A stretch of 18,183 bases of DNA from JAGLTZ01 sp023135015. GTDB taxonomy: Bacteria > Blakebacterota > Blakebacteria > Blakebacterales > Blakebacteraceae. Positions 1-7,422 of this stretch are shown one piece after another; position 1 is the first letter of the stretch, and every line of letters starts with the position of its first letter. Under the pieces are notes generated by a model, which saw only the letters and a list, made by a program, of their open reading frames with translations, was not told where the DNA came from and did no database searches. A program made the position numbers and the translations under genes. Where the stretch lies: contig DAOVKT010000041.1 in assembly GCA_030631625.1 (NCBI GenBank), forward strand, positions 1-18,183. The letters are read 5' to 3'.

Positions 1-3
1 ACC

Positions 4-945
4 ATGAACACAGCTACCGTCACTGCACCGCGCTCACGCGTCTATATGGCGTTCGCTGTCGTCTCGATTGTCTGGGGTTCCACCTACCTGGCGATACGTG
101 TGGGAGTGCAGGAAATGCCTCCATTCTGGATGGCTGGCGTGCGGCTGATGATTGCCGGGCTTCTGCTGGGAGGGTACGCGCTCATCCGGGGCCAGAAGTT
201 TCCGACAGATCTTTGCACATGGGGATGGCTTCTGCTCTCAGGAGTGCTGGTTCTTGGAATCGCACTCGGCGGCATGTTCTGGGCGGAACAGCACATAGAC
301 TCGGGGCTGGCAGCGCTGCTGACGTGCATGAGCCCCCTCCTGATGGCCCTCTACGGCAGCCTGGGTGCTGAGGGGGACCGTCTGACGGTCATGCTTGTCG
401 GGGGTCTGGTCATTGGACTAGTCGGGGTCGGCATCCTGATTGACCCGAAATGGACGGCTAGTGTTGGGCGTGTCCCACTCTATGCTGTCGGCGTAATAAT
501 CGTGGGCGGAAACGCATGGTCGGGGGGAAGCGTTCTGGCGAAACGGACGCTGAAGGCGGTACCTCCACTGGTGAGCTCCGCCGTCCACTCCCTCGCCGGA
601 GCTGTTTTTCTGCTGCTGCTTGACCTCATCGTCCGCGGCGGCAGCTGGCCTCATGCTTCAATACAGTCGTGGGTGAGTCTGGCCTATCTGGTCCTTTTTG
701 GCAGTATTATTGCCTATTCGGCATACATCTACCTGATAACCCATATGGCTCCTGCACGGGCCGGCACCTTTACCTACATCAACCCGATAGTCGCCTTGTT
801 TCTGGGCTGGCTCGTGCTGGGAGAAGAGATCACTTGGCGTATAGTTCTCGGTGGATCTGTGATACTGTTGGGCCTATTCATCGTTCGCAGATCGAAGCTG
901 CAACCAAGAGTGATGACAGAAAGTCCACAGGAGCCGGTTTCATGA
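4..945 (+). CDS. DMT-superfamily (EamA) exporter, YedA-like
   Basis: This 313-residue protein is very hydrophobic, with about ten membrane segments in two repeated halves as in EamA-domain drug/metabolite transporters. The first helix carries the family's WGSTYLAIR-type motif (residues ~24-32), closely like E. coli YedA, followed by a PPFWMAGVR stretch. The second half ends with a short basic, polar cytoplasmic tail. Family members export small metabolites or amino acids across the inner membrane; the substrate cannot be read from the sequence. The ATG lies only 3 nt from the window edge, so its ribosome-binding site is not visible and a start further upstream cannot be excluded. Its stop overlaps the next gene's start by 4 nt (ATGA), indicating translational coupling with the downstream lipoprotein. 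Confidence 0.9.
   Translation: MNTATVTAPRSRVYMAFAVVSIVWGSTYLAIRVGVQEMPPFWMAGVRLMIAGLLLGGYALIRGQKFPTDLCTWGWLLLSGVLVLGIALGGMFWAEQHIDSGLAALLTCMSPLLMALYGSLGAEGDRLTVMLVGGLVIGLVGVGILIDPKWTASVGRVPLYAVGVIIVGGNAWSGGSVLAKRTLKAVPPLVSSAVHSLAGAVFLLLLDLIVRGGSWPHASIQSWVSLAYLVLFGSIIAYSAYIYLITHMAPARAGTFTYINPIVALFLGWLVLGEEITWRIVLGGSVILLGLFIVRRSKLQPRVMTESPQEPVS
929..933 (+). promoter_or_regulatory. Ribosome-binding site fixing the lipoprotein start
   Basis: AGGAG sits 8 nt upstream of the ATG at 942. It supports that start over an in-frame ATG at 669, which lies inside the transporter gene and lacks a signal peptide. Confidence 0.7.
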
Positions 946-1769
946 AACTTCTTAAACCACTGACTGCTCTGCTCTGTTCTCTTCTGCTGAGCGGGTGCTT
1001 TTATGTAAATCAGGAGATATGGATAAACTCCGATGGAAGCGGCAGACTCCGGTTCGATATGGGGTTGAGTAAAAAGCTGGCCGACCTCGGAGAAGAGGGC
1101 GCTTCAGGTATCGATGACCTTGCCGACAGGTTCAAGGAGCTGGGACGGGAACTCGCAGGCGATCCCAGGCTTCTACATTCTCCGGTAGTGGAAGAGTACA
1201 GCGATGACGATTTCGACAGGGTCGCTATAGAACTGACAGTAATAGACTGGCGCGACCTGCCTGTCATCAACAGGATGATTGTGGAAAAGCGTCCCGGAGA
1301 GGAGGCGGGAGGGAACGGATCGAACAGGCTCTTCATCTTCACACTCGAAGAGTCCGATGACGGTAATATATACTACCGGCAGCCGTCATCAGGCTTCAGA
1401 AGCGAAGCGAAACAACCGGATGAAGAGAAGGAAGAAGGTTTCTTCGAGGGAATGGGAAGGGTGCTCGTAGGTGCCTTTATGAGCGAAGGCGGGCTTACAG
1501 TAACCCTGCACAGCCCGACAATAAGCCGCACAAACGGCGACTGGCAGTCAGACAGGGCAAGCGTGCAGTGGACTGTAGAACTCGAGGATCTGATCAATGA
1601 CAAAGTGGAGGTCGATGCCTTCACTGCAGAAATAGGAGCCCCGGCCGGGAGTCTCTACTTCTGGCGTGTAGTAGGAGTTCTGCTGGTAGTTAGTTTTCTA
1701 GTCGGGCTGCTGGTCTGGTTCCGGCGGTACCGCAGTCGACCGCCATCCGCAGATATGCCTGTTTCCTGA
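942..1769 (+). CDS. Lipoprotein with C-terminal transmembrane anchor, LppM/DUF3153-like architecture
   Basis: The 275-residue product starts at the ATG overlapping the exporter's stop. Residues 1-19 form a lipoprotein signal peptide with lipobox LLSGC (Cys19). The next stretch, FYVNQEIWINSDGSGRLRF, resembles in pattern the start of LppM/DUF3153-type lipoproteins, a short beta-rich domain after the lipidated Cys. The middle is strongly charged, with an acidic, Lys-rich segment around residues 150-165. Near the C terminus one hydrophobic helix (~240-262) is followed by RRYRSR, predicting a membrane span with the tail in the cytoplasm. The protein would therefore be tethered at both ends. The family assignment rests on architecture rather than a firm match, and the function is unknown. 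Coupling to the exporter suggests a joint role. Confidence 0.75.
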   Translation: MKLLKPLTALLCSLLLSGCFYVNQEIWINSDGSGRLRFDMGLSKKLADLGEEGASGIDDLADRFKELGRELAGDPRLLHSPVVEEYSDDDFDRVAIELTVIDWRDLPVINRMIVEKRPGEEAGGNGSNRLFIFTLEESDDGNIYYRQPSSGFRSEAKQPDEEKEEGFFEGMGRVLVGAFMSEGGLTVTLHSPTISRTNGDWQSDRASVQWTVELEDLINDKVEVDAFTAEIGAPAGSLYFWRVVGVLLVVSFLVGLLVWFRRYRSRPPSADMPVS

Positions 1770-1787
1770 AAAAGAGGAGAATCAGGC
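1757..1787. terminator. Imperfect hairpin across two convergent stop codons; possible bidirectional terminator
   Basis: The left arm (1757-1767, GCCTGTTTCCT) pairs with the right arm (1775-1787) over 11 bp, with two single-base bulges and a 7-nt loop. It spans the TGA of the + strand lipoprotein (1767-1769) and the TGA of valS on the minus strand (1782-1784). The genes are only 12 nt apart and convergent, so something must stop transcription here. Neither side has a clear U-tract, so intrinsic terminator activity is uncertain. Confidence 0.35.
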
Positions 1788-4481
1788 GGAGAGGCCCTCG
1801 AGCAGTTCCTCCACCTTCTGCAGGCGCTCCCTGATATCGTCCCGCTTTTCACTCTCCCTTTCCACAACCTCCGCCGGGGCCTTCTCCAGGAAATGCTGAT
1901 TGGCGAGTTTGGACTCAGCCCCCGACAGTGCCGCCTTCAGGCGTTCCACTTCCTTGGCCAGGCGTTCCCTTTCCACCTCCAAGTCTATCAACCCCTCGAG
2001 CGGCAGGTATATCTCCATACCCCTTACGATGGCAGAACCCGAAGCAGGGGGCCTGGATATTTCAGCTGCGACCTCTACCGCATCCAGGTCGCCGAGCGAG
2101 CGAATGTAGCCTTCGTTAGACCGGAGAGCGGTAATAGAGTCCTCATCGTCGGCCCGGATATGCACTGTCCCTCCGCTGCCGGGCGGCACATTCATCTCGC
2201 CCTTGATATTGCGGACAGCTGTTACTGCATCCTGGATCATTCCCACTTCGATCTCTGCATCGGTGTCGTAATGATCGGGGTTGGGTTTAGGCCAGGGCGC
2301 CGTGAGTAGAAAATCACCATCCCTTTTGACCAGACGGACAGTTGTGGTCGGTGACAACTCAAATTCGGTCTTCACACCACCCAGTGTTTCCCCGAGCAGT
2401 TCCCAGATCTCGCTGGTGACAAACGGCATATACGGGTGAAGCAGCCGCAGAATGCCATCCAGAACGAAGACCAGAACCGCCCTTGCGGCATCAGCACCTT
2501 CTGATTCGGGATCGCCAAGCCGCTCCTTTACAAGCTCCAGATACCAGTCGCAGAACTCGTTCCAGACAAAAATGTACAGATCCTTCGCCGCTTCCGAATA
2601 CTTCAACTCCTTAAGACGCAATGTGACACGGTCGACGCATCCCTGAAACCGGCTGAGGATCCACCGGTCGGCGAGTTCCAGTGCCACCTTCCCATCGGCC
2701 GGCCCGTGTCCATCCATATTCATCAACACAAAGCGCGAGGCATTCCACAGCTTGTTGGTAAAGTTGCGTCCCATTTCAAATTTCGATTCCGCCAACCTGA
2801 TATCCTGGCCCTCTGTGGTGAGGACGCACAGACTGTAGCGGACTGCGTCGGCGCCGTACCTCTCTACCATTTCGATCGGGTCGATGCCATTGCCCAGGCT
2901 CTTGCTCATCGGTCGGCCCAGTTCGTCGAGTATCATCCCGTGTATATACAGGTGCTCGAAGGGCACCTTGCCGGTGAACTCCAGTCCGGCCATGACCATC
3001 CGGGCATCCCAGAAGAAGAGAATGTCGTAACCGCTTACAAGAAGTGATGTAGGGTAGAAAGTCTTCAGATCTCCCGTCTCATCAGGCCAGCCCATCGTGC
3101 TGAACGGCCACAGCCACGAAGAAAACCATGTATCCAGGACGTCGGGATCCTGCTCCCACCGGTCGCTGCCGCACTCCACGCATGCTTCGTCGGGCCGTTC
3201 TGCTGAAGCAACTTTGTGGGACTGCCCGTCTCCGCCGCAATACCAGACGGGTATGCGGTGTCCCCACCAGAGCTGCCGGCTGATGCACCAGTCGCGAATA
3301 TTTTCCAGCCAGTGGCGGTACACCTTCTCCCATCGGACCGGCTGGATCTTCGGCTCACCCTCTTCCAGCTTCTCGAGTGCCCTATCCGCCAGCGGCTTCA
3401 TCCGAACAAACCACTGCTCGGATAGCATCGGCTCAACCGAAGTGTTACACCTGTGACAGTGCCCCACAGCATGGTGGTGATCATCGATCCGAACCAGGAG
3501 CCCTTCCCGTTCCAGGTCTTCAACCACCGCCCTGCGTGCCTCGAATCGGTCCATCCCCTTGTATGGACCTCCCACCTCTGTGATGGTGGCGGTACTGTCT
3601 ATTGCGATCAGTGACGGCAATTTATGGCGTTGGGCGATCTCGTAATCGTTCGGATCGTGGGCAGGGGTTACTTTCACGGCTCCGGTCCCGAACTCGCTAT
3701 CCACAGCTTCGTCGGCTATGACGGGGATCTCCCGGTTCAGCAGTGGCAGGATCACCCGTGTGCCGATCAGATCGGTATAGCGCCCGTCATCGGGGTGCAC
3801 TGCAACAGCCGCATCCCCCAGCATGGTCTCGGGCCGTGTCGTGGCAACGACAACCCCCTCGTCTCCTTCTGCTCCCGGATAGCGGATGTGCCACAGGTGG
3901 CCTTCATGCTCCAGGTGCTTCACCTCTTCATTGGATATTGCAGTGTGGCACCTTGGACACCAGTTGACGATGTAGTGCCCCTTGTATATCAGTCCCTTCT
4001 TGTACAGATGGATGAATACGTTGGTGACGGCTGTGGAAAGCACTTCGTCCATGGTGAAGCGTTCGCGGCTCCAGTCCACGCTCAGTCCCATTCTGCGGAT
4101 CTGCTGCGTTATGGAACCGCCATACTCCTGGACCCAGTCCCATACCTTTCTGACAAACTCCTCCCTCCCAAGTGATTCCCTGCTCTTGCCTTCCTCCTCC
4201 AGAGCCCGCTCCACAACATTCTGGGTGGCGATCCCGGCGTGGTCGGTGCCGGGCAGCCACAGAGTGCGGCGGCCCATCATTCGCTGGAACCTGATCGGGA
4301 TGTCCTGGAGAGTCAGGTCGAGGGCGTGACCCATATGGAGGATGCCGGTGACGTTGGGAGGAGGGATCGTGATGGAGTACGACTCCCCCTCACCGGCCGG
4401 TGCGAAGATCCCGGCCTCTTCCCATCGCTGGTACCAGCGCTCCTCTATGGCGCCTGGATTGTATGCTTTTTCCATCTGCAT
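1782..4481 (-). CDS. valS: Valyl-tRNA synthetase
   Basis: Class I aminoacyl-tRNA synthetase charging tRNA-Val in the cytoplasm. It has 899 residues from the ATG at 4481, a normal family length. The HIGH motif appears as HMGH (residues ~49-52) after PPPNVTG. The CP1 editing domain is recognisable by TTRPETMLGD (~214-223) and a GTGAVKVTPAHD segment. The KMSKS loop reads PMSKS (~524-528), keeping the second, catalytically important Lys. The C-terminal ~70 residues are Glu/Lys/Leu-rich and form the coiled-coil tRNA-binding arm typical of ValRS. An in-frame TTG at 4544 overlaps the previous stop (TTGA) and would add 21 residues without family similarity. The ATGs at 4481 or 4475 fit the usual N terminus (MEKAYNP) better. 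It is the last gene of the minus-strand run. Confidence 0.97.
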   Translation of the reverse strand: MQMEKAYNPGAIEERWYQRWEEAGIFAPAGEGESYSITIPPPNVTGILHMGHALDLTLQDIPIRFQRMMGRRTLWLPGTDHAGIATQNVVERALEEEGKSRESLGREEFVRKVWDWVQEYGGSITQQIRRMGLSVDWSRERFTMDEVLSTAVTNVFIHLYKKGLIYKGHYIVNWCPRCHTAISNEEVKHLEHEGHLWHIRYPGAEGDEGVVVATTRPETMLGDAAVAVHPDDGRYTDLIGTRVILPLLNREIPVIADEAVDSEFGTGAVKVTPAHDPNDYEIAQRHKLPSLIAIDSTATITEVGGPYKGMDRFEARRAVVEDLEREGLLVRIDDHHHAVGHCHRCNTSVEPMLSEQWFVRMKPLADRALEKLEEGEPKIQPVRWEKVYRHWLENIRDWCISRQLWWGHRIPVWYCGGDGQSHKVASAERPDEACVECGSDRWEQDPDVLDTWFSSWLWPFSTMGWPDETGDLKTFYPTSLLVSGYDILFFWDARMVMAGLEFTGKVPFEHLYIHGMILDELGRPMSKSLGNGIDPIEMVERYGADAVRYSLCVLTTEGQDIRLAESKFEMGRNFTNKLWNASRFVLMNMDGHGPADGKVALELADRWILSRFQGCVDRVTLRLKELKYSEAAKDLYIFVWNEFCDWYLELVKERLGDPESEGADAARAVLVFVLDGILRLLHPYMPFVTSEIWELLGETLGGVKTEFELSPTTTVRLVKRDGDFLLTAPWPKPNPDHYDTDAEIEVGMIQDAVTAVRNIKGEMNVPPGSGGTVHIRADDEDSITALRSNEGYIRSLGDLDAVEVAAEISRPPASGSAIVRGMEIYLPLEGLIDLEVERERLAKEVERLKAALSGAESKLANQHFLEKAPAEVVERESEKRDDIRERLQKVEELLEGLSA

Positions 4482-4540
4482 AGGAATTGATTCCCGATTA
4501 CTGAATTGAAACCGAAAGAAAGGTTCAATCACCCCGGGTG

Positions 4541-5416
4541 TCAACGGGTGGGCGCCTTCCGGCGCTGACTCAGCTCATCCCGGGCACGTCCAGAAAGCGG
4601 GATGACCATAAGCTTTCCGGTCAGGTCATTCGTGTCCACATATACGTCTGTTTCAAATACCTCGGTTAGATTCGCATAGGTGAGCACTTCATCGGTGGGA
4701 CCACTGGCACGTACACACCCCTCCCCGATAAGGTAGATGCGGTCGCAGTACTCTGCAGCCAGGTTGAGATCATGGAGGGTAGTCAGCACTGTTATTCCTT
4801 CTTCAACCGCCAGTCCCCGGACCAGGTCGTACAGTTCAACCTGGTAGCGGATATCCATAAAGCTGGTTGGTTCATCGAGCAGCAGCGCACCGGGCTGTTG
4901 GGCCAGAGCTCTTGCGAAGACCACCCTCTGCCTTTCCCCCGACGAGAGCCTCTGGATATTGCGGGCTGCCAGATGGGCCGCACCGGAACGCTCAAGAGCC
5001 CACCGCGCAATCTCGATATCTGCCGCGGTGTCGAATGAGAGGCCCCGGCTGTACGGGTGCCTCCCCATCAGCACTACCTCAAGGGTGGTAAATGGAAGAG
5101 CCGATTCGGTTTCCTGCGGGACAACCGCAACCTTCCTGGCGAGCTGGCGATGGGACAGGTTGCAGACCTCCTCACCCTCTACCTGTACGCTGCCAGAATA
5201 TTCGCTGAGCACACCGGAGAGTACCTTCACGAGCGTGGTCTTGCCGGAACCATTGGGACCTATCACCCCGACGATTTCACCCGGGTTTACCTCCAGGGAA
5301 ACTTCTCTCAACACCGGATCGGTGACATATGAAAAACTTAGACCCGATGTCGTAAGGCGTACACCATTCGCCAGATCAGCCCTTCCCTCCAGTGCCGAAT
5401 GCCTAACCGAAGCCAT
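4541..5416 (-). CDS. ABC transporter ATP-binding protein, FecE/BtuD type
   Basis: This 291-residue cytoplasmic ATPase powers the adjoining FecCD-type permease. Visible motifs are Walker A GPNGSGKT (53-60), Q-loop Gln101, signature LSSGE (157-161), Walker B ALLLDE (177-182) and H-loop His215 in LHDLN. The order and wording match the FepC/BtuD/FecE subfamily that imports iron-siderophores, heme or cobalamin. The start is the ATG at 5416, which has a strong AAGGAG and overlaps the permease stop by 14 nt. The frame stays open upstream to an ATG at 5653, but that extension is Cys/Arg/Trp-rich and lies inside the permease gene. The segment beyond ~residue 240 is the variable tail usual in this subfamily. 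Confidence 0.93.
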   Translation of the reverse strand: MASVRHSALEGRADLANGVRLTTSGLSFSYVTDPVLREVSLEVNPGEIVGVIGPNGSGKTTLVKVLSGVLSEYSGSVQVEGEEVCNLSHRQLARKVAVVPQETESALPFTTLEVVLMGRHPYSRGLSFDTAADIEIARWALERSGAAHLAARNIQRLSSGERQRVVFARALAQQPGALLLDEPTSFMDIRYQVELYDLVRGLAVEEGITVLTTLHDLNLAAEYCDRIYLIGEGCVRASGPTDEVLTYANLTEVFETDVYVDTNDLTGKLMVIPLSGRARDELSQRRKAPTR

Positions 5417-6437
5417 AATCGGCTCCTTTCCGCCGGAGCAACAGAAGGAAGAATGGTCCACCGACAAGCGCCGTGACCACACCAACCGGTATCTCGTTGG
5501 GATAGACAAGCATCCGCGCGAGCAGGTCGGCCGCAACCAGAAACGCCGCACCACCCAGGAATCCCGCCGGCAGGAGCAGGCGGTGGTCCGAGCCCAGGAC
5601 CAGACGCAGCAGGTGTGGCACAACCAGCCCGACGAACCCGATAAGGCCCGCAACCGAGACGGCCATTCCCGTCAGAAGTGACCCGAGCACAAAGGTCCTG
5701 CGCTTGGTGCGCTCAACTTCGACTCCCACCTGCCTGGCGCCCTCTTCACCCAGGCTGAGAGCGTTGTAATTCCTGGCCATTGCCATAAGCGCGACTGTAA
5801 CAAGCAGTGACCCGGTCGCCAGCCCGGCGACGGTGGTATATCCGTATTCATCTGGGACCTTGCCCATCAGGTAGAACACTATGGCGTGCAGCTGTTCAAG
5901 CGAGGCGACGCTCTGGATGAAATAGATAAGGGCTGCGCAGAAGGCATTGAAGATGACTCCGGTAAGCAGGATCGTGTGCACAGTGAACCGTCCACCAATT
6001 GTGGCAATCCGCTCGATCAGAACGAGTGCTCCCAGAGCGCCGAGGAAGGCAAAGCCGGGCACACCCAGTTCTCCGGCAAGACCGCTTCCCGCACCAAATC
6101 CCGCAAGCATGGCCAGCACGCCGCCGATGCTGGCTCCGCCAGATACCCCGAGAATGTATGGGTCTGCCAGGGGGTTGCGGAGAAGAGCCTGGAATACTAC
6201 ACCCGCCACCGTAAGCGAACCGCCAAGCACCGCCGCCAGCAGAACCCTCGGCAGGCGTACCTCCAGCAGGATCGTTCGCTCAACCCCGGAAAGTGTCCCG
6301 GGACGGAAGAAAAGCCGAAAGAGTGATACGTCGCCAGCCCCCAGGTTCCCTGCCGCAAGTATGCAGAGGAACAGGATGGCGGTCAGCACAATGGTCCACC
6401 CCGCCACGCGTCTTGGTGTCAGATGTTCAGGGGACAT
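5403..6437 (-). CDS. FecCD/BtuC-type ABC transporter permease
   Basis: This 344-residue inner-membrane protein has roughly ten hydrophobic segments and the usual length for FecCD/BtuC permeases. Family hallmarks are RLPRVLLAAVLGGSLTVAG (the 'RLPR' region), NPLADPYILGVSGGASIG, the cytoplasmic coupling segment with LGEEGARQVGV, and VVPHLLRLVLGSDHR near the C terminus. It forms the membrane channel through which a siderophore, heme or cobalamin is imported. Its start overlaps the end of the binding-protein gene by 11 nt, and its own stop overlaps the ATPase gene by 14 nt. The three genes therefore form a tightly coupled binding protein-permease-ATPase unit. Confidence 0.94.
   Translation of the reverse strand: MSPEHLTPRRVAGWTIVLTAILFLCILAAGNLGAGDVSLFRLFFRPGTLSGVERTILLEVRLPRVLLAAVLGGSLTVAGVVFQALLRNPLADPYILGVSGGASIGGVLAMLAGFGAGSGLAGELGVPGFAFLGALGALVLIERIATIGGRFTVHTILLTGVIFNAFCAALIYFIQSVASLEQLHAIVFYLMGKVPDEYGYTTVAGLATGSLLVTVALMAMARNYNALSLGEEGARQVGVEVERTKRRTFVLGSLLTGMAVSVAGLIGFVGLVVPHLLRLVLGSDHRLLLPAGFLGGAAFLVAADLLARMLVYPNEIPVGVVTALVGGPFFLLLLRRKGADYGFG
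5423..5428 (-). promoter_or_regulatory. Ribosome-binding site fixing the ATPase start
   Basis: AAGGAG on the minus strand ends 6 nt before the ATG at 5416. It lies inside the permease's 3' end and decides against the longer start at 5653. Confidence 0.75.
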
Positions 6438-7362
6438 CTTCAGTCAGCGGGCCCAGTTCTTTCACAGAAACAGATCCGAAGAGTTCGGGGTGAATAAGCT
6501 TTGCGACCAGCTCCGCCATCTCCGGTAAACGGGGACCGGGTATGGTAAGCCTCATCGGATCGATCCAGTAGACCCTGTTCTCCCGCACAGCGGGCAGGAA
6601 CCCCCACTGCCCCCAGAAACCCGGTTCCCTGCCCCGTAAGGCCCCAGGGCGATTGTCGGATGCATCGATGATGACTTCCGGCAGCCTCTCTATCGCAGCT
6701 TCCATCGATACAAGCTGGTATGGACTCATGGCGTCGGCAAAGACGTTTTCCCCGCCGGCCGCCTTTATCACCTCGTCGATATGTGAGCCAGGGCCTGCTG
6801 CGTACAGCGGTCTCTGTCCTACAACAAACAGTACCCGGCGTCGCCTCGCGGCGGCAGATCTACTCCGGACTGCCTCGATCTTCTCCCTGATCCCTGAGAC
6901 CACCTCACGTGCCCCCTCCTCTCTGCCAAAAGCCTTGCCCAGTGTTTGCAGCGACTCCAGAACTTCCTGGTAAGTCTCTGTTTCAAGAGCAAGCACATCG
7001 ACCCCTAGATCATTCAGTCGCTTATGCGCTTCCCGGCCCGCCTCACTTGCTGCAGTCACCAGCATATCGACCCTCAGGCTGAGGACCAGCTCGAGGTTGG
7101 GCGTATTGTATGCACCTATTCTGGGCAGGGATGTGACCTCGGGAGGCCATTCGACAAAATCTCCGATTGCGACCACCCGATCAAGGAGATCCAGAGCCTG
7201 CATCATCTCCACCACCGCCGGTGCGAGAACGGCTACCCGCCTCGGTCCTTCTTCAGCCACACCGGCAGCGATCCGCTCCTCACGAACCTCGCCGCCCTGG
7301 CAACCGATTGCGAGAGCGATGACCGTGAGGAGCAGAATTGGATGTTTCGCAGAGCCTTCCAT
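6427..7362 (-). CDS. Substrate-binding lipoprotein of the BtuF/FepB type (metal-chelate or cobalamin importer)
   Basis: 311 residues. An N-terminal signal peptide ends in lipobox LAIGC (Cys21), so the protein is a membrane-anchored binding protein. The mature part has the periplasmic-binding fold of the TroA/BtuF class: an early VAVLAPAVVEMMQALDLLDRVVAIGD segment, LPRIGAYNTPNLELVLSLRVDML (BtuF-like 'VG....P..E.I..L.PDLV'), a long Arg/Glu-rich linker helix (~150-195), then VLFVVGQRPLYAAGPGSHIDEVI for the second lobe. It should capture the ligand and deliver it to the adjoining permease. Cobalamin, heme and siderophore binders look alike at this level, so the ligand is open. There is a 60-nt gap to the preceding gene, no clear Shine-Dalgarno, and no room for a cobalamin riboswitch. 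Confidence 0.88.
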   Translation of the reverse strand: MEGSAKHPILLLTVIALAIGCQGGEVREERIAAGVAEEGPRRVAVLAPAVVEMMQALDLLDRVVAIGDFVEWPPEVTSLPRIGAYNTPNLELVLSLRVDMLVTAASEAGREAHKRLNDLGVDVLALETETYQEVLESLQTLGKAFGREEGAREVVSGIREKIEAVRSRSAAARRRRVLFVVGQRPLYAAGPGSHIDEVIKAAGGENVFADAMSPYQLVSMEAAIERLPEVIIDASDNRPGALRGREPGFWGQWGFLPAVRENRVYWIDPMRLTIPGPRLPEMAELVAKLIHPELFGSVSVKELGPLTEDVP

Positions 7363-7422
7363 TGATCGGAAACTAGCCGGAGGTCTATGGGGGCGTCAAG
7401 AGAGCTAAGTGGACAGTGGCAA

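Noticed and set aside
669..941. N-terminal extension of the + strand lipoprotein gene
   Set aside because: It lies wholly inside the exporter gene in another frame and would bury the signal peptide; the ATG at 942 has a good AGGAG and an ATGA overlap.
3624..4175. Long + strand open frame opposite valS
   Set aside because: It is antisense to the well-conserved N-terminal half of ValRS and has no recognisable domain; it is a shadow of a GC-rich coding frame.
4482..4544. TTG start for valS overlapping the ATPase stop
   Set aside because: The added 21 residues do not resemble ValRS N termini; ATGs at 4481 and 4475 do. It remains possible as a coupled start.
5417..5653. Longer start of the ABC ATPase
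   Set aside because: The extension is antisense-free but overlaps the permease gene in another frame, is Cys/Trp/Arg-rich, and is displaced by the strong RBS at 5423-5428.
4959..5681. Long + strand open frame opposite the ATPase and permease
   Set aside because: The Arg/Ser/Thr/Pro-rich translation without domains is typical of antisense shadow frames; it spans two real genes.
7363..7422. Possible promoter (TTGACG at 7394-7399, minus strand) before the binding-protein gene
   Set aside because: The -10 candidates at 17-18 nt spacing (CTAGTT/TAGTTT) are poor, so it is not reported as a feature.
7363..7422. Cobalamin riboswitch before the BtuF-like gene
   Set aside because: The 60-nt gap is far too short and has no B12-box-like sequence.
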